The notes below the pieces were generated by a model. It was not told the DNA's origin. It saw only the letters and a list, made by a program, of their open reading frames with translations, and made no database searches. 60,623 bases of DNA from Tissierella sp032104385 (GTDB lineage Bacteria; Bacillota; Clostridia; Tissierellales; Tissierellaceae), in assembly GCF_032104385.1 (NCBI RefSeq), contig NZ_DAMCHJ010000014.1, positions 1-60,623 of the forward strand, in the 5' to 3' direction. This document shows, piece by piece, positions 17,018-25,330 of the stretch (its first letter is position 1; each line of letters starts with the position of its first letter). The position numbers and the translations under genes were made by a program.

Positions 17018-18134
17018 CCCTTTTTACATATCTCACAATTGCCTCTGTTGTTTTCAATAGTTCATCAATTTCTAAATATTCTTCAACAGTATGAACCTTA
17101 TTCATTCCAACTCCAATAATAATAGAATTAAATCCTTGTTCAGCAAATATATTACTATCTGAGCCTCCTCCTATTACCTTAAGCTCTGAAGGAACATTAA
17201 TTTCCTCATAAACCTTTGCAAATTCCCTTGCAAATTTCAAATCATCCTTTGGCTTTAATACTGGATAATCACATTTATAATCCAATTTATAATTGCCGCC
17301 AAATTTTTCTATGGCTTCATCACATAATTTTTTATAAGAATCAATAATCTCTAAAATCTTTGCTTCTGAATGACTCCTTACTTCCCCAGTAATCCTACAT
17401 ATATCAGGAACTACATTTGAAGGAAATTCAGAGTTTATTGTGGAAATATTTGATGTAGTTAAATCATCTATTCTACCTATATTCATATGAGATAGAGCAT
17501 AAGAAGCAATAGAAATAGCATTTATACCTTTTTCTGGCTCTATACCAGCATGGGCTTTTCTTCCTTGAAAACTAATTTCAATATCGTACTTACTAGGAGC
17601 AGAATGTGCAATAATCCCAGCATCTCCAGCATTATCAACTACAATCATATTCTTTGAAGGCAGCATATCATGGGGTACCTTATTCCAGTTAAAGTATTTT
17701 GCACCAAGCATACCTACTTCTTCACAAGGTGTTAAAACAACATAAATATCTTTATGTGATATTTTCTCCTCCTTAATGGTTCTCAAAGCTTCTATAATGC
17801 TAGCTATACCTCCCTTATCATCTCCACCTAATGTAGTACTTCCATCGGTTTTAATAATATTCCCTTCTATTATTGGTTCTACATTTAAATTAGGTTCAAT
17901 TACGTCCATGTGAGCAGCAAGTGTTACTCCATCTCCTTCTATGTCGCCAGGAAACTTAGCTATAATGGAAGGTGAATCTCCACCATATTGCAGATAACCT
18001 TTGTCCAGGTAAATTGATGCACCCATTTCTTTTAATAAGTTAATGAGATATTTCGCATATTCACCCTCTTTTTTTGAAGGTGAATGAATCTTTAACATTT
18101 CAACTAGATTATCTAATAATCTTTCCTTTTTCAA
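17010..18134 (-). CDS. M20-family peptidase, PepT-like
   Basis: Zinc aminopeptidase of the tripeptidase-T-like group. The metal-binding motifs are present: AAHMDV (His75, Asp77), TLGGDDKGG (Asp105/106), TPCEEVG (catalytic Glu138/139) and a C-terminal VHTVEEYLEI. The start is a TTG at 18132-18134 with AGGAGG 8 nt upstream. At 374 aa the length is normal for the family. It follows the two membrane proteins after 44 nt and overlaps the next hydrolase by 8 nt. The context suggests import of a peptide or acylated amino acid followed by cytoplasmic hydrolysis. Confidence 0.82.
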   Translation of the reverse strand: MKKERLLDNLVEMLKIHSPSKKEGEYAKYLINLLKEMGASIYLDKGYLQYGGDSPSIIAKFPGDIEGDGVTLAAHMDVIEPNLNVEPIIEGNIIKTDGSTTLGGDDKGGIASIIEALRTIKEEKISHKDIYVVLTPCEEVGMLGAKYFNWNKVPHDMLPSKNMIVVDNAGDAGIIAHSAPSKYDIEISFQGRKAHAGIEPEKGINAISIASYALSHMNIGRIDDLTTSNISTINSEFPSNVVPDICRITGEVRSHSEAKILEIIDSYKKLCDEAIEKFGGNYKLDYKCDYPVLKPKDDLKFAREFAKVYEEINVPSELKVIGGGSDSNIFAEQGFNSIIIGVGMNKVHTVEEYLEIDELLKTTEAIVRYVKRDE

Positions 18135-18178
18135 AACTATCGCCTCCTAAGATTTATTTCTTAGTAACTTACCTTAAT

Positions 18179-18847
18179 TTATTTACTATCTATTTGCTTG
18201 CTTAATTGTCTTTTGGCAAATGCAATTGTTGAAAATACTGCTACTAAAGTAACAATAAATGATGGTTTACCTGGAATAAAGGCTACAACCTTTGTCATTA
18301 TAAAAGCAATAGCAAGAGCAAATGCACCAGTTTTTGGTGATTTTATTGCAAATTGAGCAAAAACTCCACCAAATAATGCAGGAATAATAAGAGATAGCAT
18401 TTTCATAAATGATTCAGGCAATGCAGACAATACAGTTTGTCCAGCAAATACAGCTAATAGTAAAAATATAATTCCAATCCATATAGAAACTCCAATTCCT
18501 ATAGTTCCCATAATTGCTCCTTCATCAGTACCAGATTTATAACCTGATCCCTCTACCGCTGATACTGCTGCTGGTATTCTCATATTTACTAAATTCCCCG
18601 ATAAGAATCCCATATATAATCCTGCTCTACCAACAATAGGAAAATAACTAATAGGTTCACTAAAATAAAAAGCCCCTGAAACTGACATCTGAGAAATCGC
18701 TCCAGCTATAATTGCCCCAAATCCAGGATTAAATCCAAATCCCCAAGTCATGACTACTGGAGGCAAGAAACTTACAAGAAGTCCAAGAAGCATAGTAAAT
18801 CTACCAATTTTCGTAACATCCTTAATATATTCATCATAAACGTTCAT
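18179..18847 (-). CDS. Integral membrane protein, probable partner of the DUF5058 protein
   Basis: A 222-aa membrane protein with about six hydrophobic segments, for example 18-40, 42-60, 115-135, 150-170 and 178-205. Glycine-rich turns are frequent (GFGFNPGFGAIIAGAISQ). I do not recognise a named transporter family with certainty. It is encoded 20 nt after the DUF5058 gene and before two peptidases. The two small membrane proteins probably form one heteromeric transporter or channel for the substrate of the peptidases. An AGGAGG ribosome binding site precedes the ATG. Confidence 0.6.
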   Translation of the reverse strand: MNVYDEYIKDVTKIGRFTMLLGLLVSFLPPVVMTWGFGFNPGFGAIIAGAISQMSVSGAFYFSEPISYFPIVGRAGLYMGFLSGNLVNMRIPAAVSAVEGSGYKSGTDEGAIMGTIGIGVSIWIGIIFLLLAVFAGQTVLSALPESFMKMLSLIIPALFGGVFAQFAIKSPKTGAFALAIAFIMTKVVAFIPGKPSFIVTLVAVFSTIAFAKRQLSKQIDSK

Positions 18848-18867
18848 CTATATAATCCTCCTATACT

Positions 18868-19575
18868 CTAAAATGTTAAAGTTCCAATGATTGCTCCTCC
18901 AAACATTGCAATTGTCAGAGCCCATTCTTTTAACCACGTAAATTTCTTTTCTCCTAACTTCAGACAAACAATCATAATAATTAGACCTGAAATTGCTGAA
19001 ACCGTTATATCAGGGTTTGTCTTAACCTTTAGATAATTACCAATATTAAAATAAGCAAAAGATCCAAGCATAGCCCCTATACTAACTGCTGGTAATAAGG
19101 CTTTTCTTCCGCTTGTTAACAAATTATTTACTTTATCCATTCTATGCCCAAATAAAAATACAAATACTATCCATCCAATTGACCCTAATGCCATTGTCCA
19201 TAGAGCATTTGTAAATACTACAGGAGTCATATTAGTAGAAAGTTCAGATCCTAAAGCTTGAGCTCCAAAGTTGGCTGCCATTGCTTCAAAGTTGGAACCT
19301 CCAATTATACTCAATCTAAATGCAGATACAGGAGAACCCATAGTAACTAATAAAGCCAATAAGCTTCCCACAACTCCTAAAGCTGGACCAATACTACCTA
19401 TTGCACTTGTTTTAATCCCTTTTTTTATCCTAGAATAATCCATCCCCATATCCAAACCAGCCTTAACTGATTTTCTAGTTATTAATACAGATTGAATTAA
19501 TATAATAGATATGCCTATTACTGATACAATCCACATAATAGGGTGATTTGCATAATATAAATGATTTGTCTCCAT
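18868..19575 (-). CDS. DUF5058 family membrane protein
   Basis: First gene of the peptidase operon. It is a 235-aa membrane protein with about six helices. It starts METNHLYYANHPIMWIVSV, which I recognise as the DUF5058 pattern. A middle segment, FEAMAANFGAQALGSELSTNMTP, between helices is rich in small polar residues and could line a pore. An AGGTGG site lies 7 nt before the ATG. Five helically phased repeats lie about 310-350 nt upstream. No transport activity is established for the family to my knowledge; the context suggests peptide or amino-acid-derivative transport. Confidence 0.65.
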   Translation of the reverse strand: METNHLYYANHPIMWIVSVIGISIILIQSVLITRKSVKAGLDMGMDYSRIKKGIKTSAIGSIGPALGVVGSLLALLVTMGSPVSAFRLSIIGGSNFEAMAANFGAQALGSELSTNMTPVVFTNALWTMALGSIGWIVFVFLFGHRMDKVNNLLTSGRKALLPAVSIGAMLGSFAYFNIGNYLKVKTNPDITVSAISGLIIMIVCLKLGEKKFTWLKEWALTIAMFGGAIIGTLTF

Positions 19576-19881
19576 TTTTTATTTCCACCTTTCATTAATC
19601 ATAGAATTAATTAATCTAATTTTATATCTTAATTTTAGAAATACCATTAAAACATTTAAATACTTCAAATTATTATAGCCAAATTCTCATAATTAAATAT
19701 AGTTTCTTAAAATTCCTTATAATTACTAGTACAATGGTTAATTAACTCTTAACTTATTAATATTCAGTATCTTATCACTTCCTTTTATAATATTTAAATT
19801 TAGATTTGAAAGTTTAAATGCTTTTATATAGGTATTCTATAAAATATAAACTACTGGTAAAATCTGGTGATGATTGTTTTT

Positions 19882-19931
19882 ATGTCTTTAATACGTCCTT
19901 AATTATGTCCTAAATATGTCCTTAATTGCCT
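19882..19931 (-). promoter_or_regulatory. Tandem, helically phased 11-bp repeats (candidate operator array)
   Basis: Units reading ATGTC(C/T)TTAAT start at 19882, 19893, 19905 and 19916, with a degenerate fifth near 19927. The spacing is 11-12 bp, about one helical turn. On the minus strand the unit reads TTAAGGACATA. The array lies upstream of the DUF5058-peptidase operon and next to the regulator gene, so it is a candidate binding array for that regulator. Confidence 0.55.
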
Positions 19932-19984
19932 AAATTATATTATATCTTTTTATAATTGTCAATAATCCTTTATTTGCTATAATT

Positions 19985-20020
19985 AAAAAACTCTAATTAA
20001 TAAATTAATTAGAGTTTTTT
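19985..20020 (-). terminator. Terminator of the regulator gene
   Basis: A perfect 16-bp inverted repeat, AAAAAACTCTAATTAA and its complement around TAAA, lies 13 nt past the regulator stop. The T run follows on the minus strand, and the symmetric structure could work in both directions. Confidence 0.85.
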
Positions 20021-20032
20021 AATCATATATTA

Positions 20033-21313
20033 TTATCTTAATTTAATCTTAATTTTGCGGCGGGGTCTGCCGGCACCTAAGGAATTCTCTAAGTTTGATT
20101 CTTCTCCATATCCCTTATCTATAATACTTTTTAGAATACGATTTGCACTGCGTTCACTTATACAAAGTATCTCTGAGAGTTCTTGACTTGTAAATTCATC
20201 CCTTCCTAGTTTATTTATTACACCATTAATCTTTTCAATATATTGATAACTGATTCCTATTTCTTTAGATAACTGTAAGGTTTTTTTATTTGCTAAGTTT
20301 TTGTATTTAATTTGACTTTTTCTCATAATTGGTCCTACTACATTTTCCCCATCATAAAAATAAATATTACCCTGTTTTTCAAAACTACTCTTTCTTAAAG
20401 CATTTCTTGCATTTATTTCAGACTGATAAATAGTTACCCCTTCACCTATGCCTACACCAAGTATTATATTACTTAATTTACAATTGTTTATTATTCTAGA
20501 TAAAGAATTTATATTCTCTGCACTTAATAATGCCCCTTTATTCGATATAATAAGATACTCATTTGGATTGATAGTCTGCATCATACCTTCTATTTCTTTG
20601 GAATACATTAGAATTTCTTCTTCCAGTTGAAGTTGTCCCTCTGTACTATTATAAAGCTCAGGATTTCCTTCTACTACTTGGATGACCTGTATCTGAATTA
20701 CACGTTCATGGATATTTTTCAATCTAATACTATTTTTCAATTCATCAAATCTACTTTTAATATCAATATTTGTTGCCTGTATTCTATAAACAGGAATATT
20801 ATGCACTTTCAAATAATTATATATATATCCAAAAGATGTAAAAACACAATCAATCTGTTTGTCTTCATATTTTTTTATATAGTATCTTAAATAATCCTCT
20901 TCACTCTTTGAAGGCAAATATCTTTGAATGTCATAGCTTCTAACATTAATATTAAACTCATTAAATACGTCAAGTAAATCCTTTTCTTGAATTATATCTA
21001 AGGCAATTTTGGTATTTTTAATATCTCCCCAATCCATACGAAATTCACATAAAGCCTTAATAATACCAATTATTCCTCTTTCTGTATATACAACGGGCTG
21101 TTCAAATCTTATTTGTGAAGAAAGCTCAGAATAAACACCTATTCCAGTGAAAAATATACCATCTATTCTAGAATCAATACTTTTTGCCATATCAATAAGT
21201 TTTTTTATCTCATCCTCTGCGTATTGGATAAATTCTATATCCTTATTCTCCTGGGAGAGAATTGTATGTATCTTTTCAACCGAATCCGAAGCACCCATTA
21301 TAGCAATTCTCAT
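20033..21313 (-). CDS. Transcriptional regulator with nucleotide-cyclase-like core and winged HTH
   Basis: A 426-aa regulator. I chose the ATG at 21313 because AGGAGA lies about 7 nt before it; the upstream TTG adds six residues. Residues 1-190 form an alpha/beta sensor-like region (starting RIAIMGASDSVEKI), reminiscent of PrpR_N-type domains. Residues 250-330 (ILGVGIGEGVTIYQSEINARNALRKS, then GNIYFYDGENVVGP) resemble the GGDEF/GTP-cyclohydrolase-III fold but lack a clear GGDEF motif. Residues 340-426 form a winged helix (TSQELSEILCISERSANRILKSI) and a basic tail. It probably controls the adjacent DUF5058-peptidase operon. The domain assignments are by eye. Confidence 0.65.
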   Translation of the reverse strand: MRIAIMGASDSVEKIHTILSQENKDIEFIQYAEDEIKKLIDMAKSIDSRIDGIFFTGIGVYSELSSQIRFEQPVVYTERGIIGIIKALCEFRMDWGDIKNTKIALDIIQEKDLLDVFNEFNINVRSYDIQRYLPSKSEEDYLRYYIKKYEDKQIDCVFTSFGYIYNYLKVHNIPVYRIQATNIDIKSRFDELKNSIRLKNIHERVIQIQVIQVVEGNPELYNSTEGQLQLEEEILMYSKEIEGMMQTINPNEYLIISNKGALLSAENINSLSRIINNCKLSNIILGVGIGEGVTIYQSEINARNALRKSSFEKQGNIYFYDGENVVGPIMRKSQIKYKNLANKKTLQLSKEIGISYQYIEKINGVINKLGRDEFTSQELSEILCISERSANRILKSIIDKGYGEESNLENSLGAGRPRRKIKIKLR

Positions 21314-21681
21314 ATATATCTCTCCTCTCAAAAAAATTACTTAAATATATAAAAAATGAAATCTGCCTAATTATTAATTCAATTTAATACAAAATACAAC
21401 AAGGTTTTCTACAACTTATTCTAACATAAATATTATGAAAGTGCCATATATGATAATCCTGCACCCTTGGCTATTCTGACCAACAATTTATGAAACATAT
21501 AAATTTAAAATGCCGTTCTATTTTATTCCAAAAATAAATATACTACCCTAAGACCATTGTATTTACATATTCCATTACCTTGCTACTCTATTAAAATATT
21601 GTTATTGAATTTAGTATCAAAAAGTGGTAAAATCATTTAAACAATCTTAATTTTCACAATATTAAAAAGGAGGATTTATAT
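21314..21681. other. 368-bp divergent region, regulator to oppA
   Basis: No gene is visible. It holds the oppA promoter (21605-21633) and presumably the regulator promoter, for which only a weak TTGTAT/TAATAA pair can be seen on the minus strand. I saw no inverted repeat or riboswitch. Confidence 0.5.
21605..21633 (+). promoter_or_regulatory. oppA promoter
   Basis: TTGAAT (21605-21610), a 17-nt spacer and TAAAAT (21628-21633), about 48 nt before the oppA start codon. Confidence 0.6.
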
Positions 21682-23349
21682 ATGAACAAGAAACTTTTAA
21701 TTTTAGTAAGCTTGTTACTTGTCACAGCCGTTATCTTTACTGGCTGCGTTCCAAAAGGTGGAGATAATTCAGCAAATGATACACCAGCAGCAACAGATAC
21801 AACACCTGATTCTACACCTACTGGTCCAAAGATTTTAAAAACTAATAATTCCAGTGAGCCAGGCTCTTTAGACCCTGCATTAGCACAAGGAACTCATGAA
21901 TCTTGGGTTCTAGACCATACTTTCGAGGGACTTATGAAGATTGACGCTGACTTAAATGTTGTTCCTGGCATGGCAAAGGATTACAAGATATCCGATGATA
22001 ATTTGATCTATACCTTTACACTACGTGATGATGTTAAATGGTCAAATGGCGATCCAGTTCTAGCTTCAGATTTTGAATTTGCTTGGAAAAGAGCATTAGA
22101 TCCAGAACTAGCTTCAGACTATGCTCACCAACTCTATTATATAAAAGGTGGAGAAGCTTATAATACTGGTAAAGGAAGTAAGGATGATGTATTAGTTAAG
22201 GCATTAGATGAAAAAACTCTTGAAGTTACTCTAGAAGCACCTACTGCATATTTCCTAGAATTAACTGCATTCTACACATTATATCCTGTTAATCAAAAAG
22301 TTGCAGAAGCAGATCCAAATTGGGCAAAAGATGCTAAAACTCACGTATCCAATGGTCCTTTTACATTAACTGAATGGCAACATAATGCTAGTATAAAGAT
22401 TAGAAAAAATGAAAATTATTATGACAAAGATAGCGTTAAATTAGATGGCGTTGATTTTGATATTATTGATGATGAAAACACTGCATGGCAAAAGTATGAA
22501 GGCGGAGATTATGATTTCCTTTCTCCATTGCCACAAGCTGTAGTAGCACAGATGAAAGCTAATAATAATCCTGAATTAATAATCGGTGCAGAGGTAGGTA
22601 CTTACTACTATAATCTAAACTCTAAAGTTAAACCATTTAACAATGTTAAGGTTAGAAAAGGATTGTCCATGTCATTAGACCGTCAAACCATAGTTGATAA
22701 AATAGCCCAAGGTGGTCAAATTGCAGCTGAAGGTGTTGTTCCATTTGGTATGCATGATGAAAATGGAAAAGAATATCGTGATAACGTTGGTAAATTAGCA
22801 GAATTTAACTTAGAAGAAGGTAAAAAATTATTTGCCGAAGGTTTAGCTGAAGAAGGTATGAAACCTGAAGACTTCAAAAATATAGTTCTTCTATATAATA
22901 CTTCAGAAGGACATAAGAAAATCGCTCAAGCAGTACAAGAAATGTGGAGAGTTAATCTAGGAATTGAAGTACAACTTGAAAACGTAGACTTCCAAGTTAA
23001 ACTTGATAGGGAAAAAGCTGGAGATTATCATATCTCTCGTGCTGGTTGGATAGGAGATTATATGGATCCTATTACTTTCCTAGAACTATGGCATAGTGAA
23101 TCAAGTTTCAATGATGCAAAATACAATAATCCTGAATACGATAAATTAATTAACATAGCTAAGACCAGTCCTGATGCTAAAGAACGTTTTGATGCTATGA
23201 GAAATGCTGAGAAAATTGTTATGGCAGATATGCCTGTAGTTCCTCTTTATTTCTATACTCAACCATATGCTCAAAAACCATATTTAACAGGAGTATATAA
23301 ACCATTAGTTAACTATCCAAGATTGACTTATGCAGATATAAACAAATAG
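21682..23349 (+). CDS. oppA: Oligopeptide ABC transporter substrate-binding lipoprotein
   Basis: Extracellular lipoprotein that captures peptides for the OppBCDF transporter. The signal ends in the lipobox VIFTGC, with Cys22, followed by a low-complexity Ser/Thr/Asp/Pro linker to about residue 50. The SBP_bac_5 fold follows, with the typical start NNSSEPGSLDPALAQGTHE and the segment YTFTLRDDVKWSNGDPVLASDF. At 555 aa the length is typical of OppA. AGGAGG lies before the ATG. A GC-rich hairpin separates it from oppB, as is common where the binding protein is made in excess. Confidence 0.93.
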   Translation: MNKKLLILVSLLLVTAVIFTGCVPKGGDNSANDTPAATDTTPDSTPTGPKILKTNNSSEPGSLDPALAQGTHESWVLDHTFEGLMKIDADLNVVPGMAKDYKISDDNLIYTFTLRDDVKWSNGDPVLASDFEFAWKRALDPELASDYAHQLYYIKGGEAYNTGKGSKDDVLVKALDEKTLEVTLEAPTAYFLELTAFYTLYPVNQKVAEADPNWAKDAKTHVSNGPFTLTEWQHNASIKIRKNENYYDKDSVKLDGVDFDIIDDENTAWQKYEGGDYDFLSPLPQAVVAQMKANNNPELIIGAEVGTYYYNLNSKVKPFNNVKVRKGLSMSLDRQTIVDKIAQGGQIAAEGVVPFGMHDENGKEYRDNVGKLAEFNLEEGKKLFAEGLAEEGMKPEDFKNIVLLYNTSEGHKKIAQAVQEMWRVNLGIEVQLENVDFQVKLDREKAGDYHISRAGWIGDYMDPITFLELWHSESSFNDAKYNNPEYDKLINIAKTSPDAKERFDAMRNAEKIVMADMPVVPLYFYTQPYAQKPYLTGVYKPLVNYPRLTYADINK

Positions 23350-23355
23350 ATATAT

Positions 23356-23374
23356 GGGCGAGCAGAGCTCGCCC
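23356..23374. repeat. GC-rich hairpin between oppA and oppB
   Basis: GGGCGAGC pairs with GCTCGCCC around the loop AGA, a strong stem in an otherwise AT-rich region. No T run follows, so it is a poor terminator. It may protect the oppA message 3' end. On the minus strand it reads GTAGGGGCGAGCTCTGCTCGCC, close to a motif I recall from dispersed repeats in other Firmicutes. Confidence 0.6.
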
Positions 23375-23432
23375 CTACTCTATATATAGGTAAATTATCA
23401 TACTTAATTTAAAACATCAAAGGAGGGGGAAT

Positions 23433-24362
23433 ATGAAAAAATACCTTTTTAAACGACTAATTATGTCAGTTATTACCCTTTGGGCTATTATAACTATTAC
23501 TTTTTTTCTAATGCACTCCATACCTGGCAATCCCTTTAGAAAAGAAGGAAAAATGCCAGAAGTGGTTTATGAAAACCTTTTAAAGAAATATGGCTTAGAT
23601 AAACCAAAGTCTCAGCAATATGTAATATATTTAAAAAATCTTTTAAAAGGAGATTTTGGAGATTCTATGAAATCCAGAACGGAAACAGTAAACGATATGA
23701 TAAGACGTGGATTTCCAATATCAGCATATTTAGGAGCAGAAGCCCTAATCATTGCCATAATTTTTGGTCCTGCTTTAGGAGCTTTGGCAGCCTTATACCA
23801 AAATAAGGTTCCAGATTATATTTCCATGATAATTGCAATTATAGGTATTTCTGTTCCAAGTTTTATAATGGGTACAGTTCTAATCCAATTCGTTGCAAAA
23901 AACGTATCTTGGCTTCCTATAGGAGGATGGGGAGAATTTAAACATACATTGCTTCCCGCATTGGCACTATCTTTAATGCCTTTGGCTTATATGGCAAGGC
24001 TTATGCGTTCTAGTATGTTAGAAGTTTTAGGACAAGACTATATTAAAACTGCTAAATCCAAAGGAATTTCCAAAGCTGCTGTTATTATAAAACACGCCGT
24101 AAGAAATGCTATACTTCCTATAATATCTGTTCTTGGAACTTTAATTTCCAATCTTCTAGTTGGTAGTTTTGTTATTGAGAAGATATTTGGTATTCCCGGA
24201 CTTGGAAAATTCTTTGTTCAATCTATTAATAACAGAGATTATACCCTTATAATGGGAACTACGATTTTTTATGCCATTATACTAATAGCTTTACTGCTAT
24301 TAGTAGATATTGCATATATGTTTATTGACCCACGTATTAAACTTACTAAGGAGGGACGTTAA
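23433..24362 (+). CDS. oppB: Oligopeptide ABC transporter permease OppB
   Basis: Inner-membrane permease of the peptide importer. It has six helices over 309 aa, beginning with the family signature FKRLIMSVITLWAIITITFFLMHSIPGNPF. The EAA-type loop that contacts the ATPases is visible at about 210-230 (YIKTAKSKGISKAAVIIKHAVRNAILP). AGGAGG precedes the ATG. Its stop codon shares one base with the oppC start. Confidence 0.95.
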   Translation: MKKYLFKRLIMSVITLWAIITITFFLMHSIPGNPFRKEGKMPEVVYENLLKKYGLDKPKSQQYVIYLKNLLKGDFGDSMKSRTETVNDMIRRGFPISAYLGAEALIIAIIFGPALGALAALYQNKVPDYISMIIAIIGISVPSFIMGTVLIQFVAKNVSWLPIGGWGEFKHTLLPALALSLMPLAYMARLMRSSMLEVLGQDYIKTAKSKGISKAAVIIKHAVRNAILPIISVLGTLISNLLVGSFVIEKIFGIPGLGKFFVQSINNRDYTLIMGTTIFYAIILIALLLLVDIAYMFIDPRIKLTKEGR

Positions 24363-25318
24363 TGGAAAGTCAAACTAAATTTACTAATGAATTTACTCAA
24401 GAAATGTTTGAACCTGCATCTTCGGAAGATAGAAATGCAGAAAAGATTAGACGTCCAAGTATAAAATACTGGCCAGATGTTTGGCGTAGACTAAAACAAA
24501 ACAAATTAGCAATGACAGGTCTTGTAATAATAGTGCTTATGATTATCATGTCTATTGCAGGACCATTTATTAACGGCTTTAGCTATTTTCAACAGGATTA
24601 TGCTAAAATTAATTTGCATCCTAACAGCACTCATTGGTTTGGTACTGATGAGCTGGGACGTGATCAATTTACAAGGGTCTGGTATGGCGCTAGATACTCT
24701 CTAATAATTGGAATACTTGCTGCTGCTATTGATTTCATTATAGGTGTAATATATGGAGGAATCGCTGGAATATCTACAAGACGTGTGGATTCCATTATGA
24801 TGCGTATTGCAGAGGTTATCTATAGTATTCCTTATTTGCTTATAGTAATTCTTCTGTCAGTAGCATTCTCAAAGGAAGGCTCTGGTACATCTTTATTTGT
24901 GCTAATATTAGCCATGACTCTTACAGACTGGGTTCCTATGGCAATATTAGTTAGGGGTCAGGTACTTCAATTAAAAGAATCTGAATATTCCTTAGCTGCC
25001 GAATCCCTTGGAGCTCCAAAGGGATGGATTTTAAGAAAACATATAATTCCAAATACATTGGGACCAATTTTAGTAAATATAACCCTTACTATTCCTAGGG
25101 CAATATTTGCTGAAGCTACTCTTGGTTTCTTAGGTCTTGGATTTCAAGCCCCAAAATCAAGTCTTGGTTCCTTAGCTAACGATGGTTTGGCAGGTATGGC
25201 TGTAGGAAATTCTTATCAAATAATTATACCAGCAATATTTATTTCCTTAATAATGTTTGCTTTTAATGTATTAGGTGATGGCCTTCGTGACGCATTAGAC
25301 CCAAGACTACGTAAATAG
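24362..25318 (+). CDS. oppC: Oligopeptide ABC transporter permease OppC
   Basis: Second permease of the Opp importer, 318 aa. A hydrophilic N-terminal extension of about 50 residues comes before the first helix. The conserved HWFGTDELGRDQFTRVWYGARYSL motif and the EAA loop (SLAAESLGAPKGWILRKHIIPNTLGPI) are present. Start and stop are coupled to oppB through a TAATG junction. Confidence 0.95.
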   Translation: MESQTKFTNEFTQEMFEPASSEDRNAEKIRRPSIKYWPDVWRRLKQNKLAMTGLVIIVLMIIMSIAGPFINGFSYFQQDYAKINLHPNSTHWFGTDELGRDQFTRVWYGARYSLIIGILAAAIDFIIGVIYGGIAGISTRRVDSIMMRIAEVIYSIPYLLIVILLSVAFSKEGSGTSLFVLILAMTLTDWVPMAILVRGQVLQLKESEYSLAAESLGAPKGWILRKHIIPNTLGPILVNITLTIPRAIFAEATLGFLGLGFQAPKSSLGSLANDGLAGMAVGNSYQIIIPAIFISLIMFAFNVLGDGLRDALDPRLRK

Positions 25319-25330
25319 AGAGGTGGAAAA

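Larger units (their letters stand above)
19576..20032. other. 457-bp intergenic region before the DUF5058 operon
   Basis: Very AT-rich region without a credible gene. It holds the tandem TGTCC repeats at 19882-19931 and the terminator of the regulator gene at 19985-20020. The long leader between these repeats and the DUF5058 start (about 300 nt) shows no hairpin or riboswitch that I can recognise. Confidence 0.6.

Noticed and set aside
17741..19575. The two small membrane proteins as a mechanosensitive channel or small multidrug exporter
   Set aside because: The sequences do not show the MscS beta domain or the four-helix SMR pattern; only the operon context with peptidases is informative.
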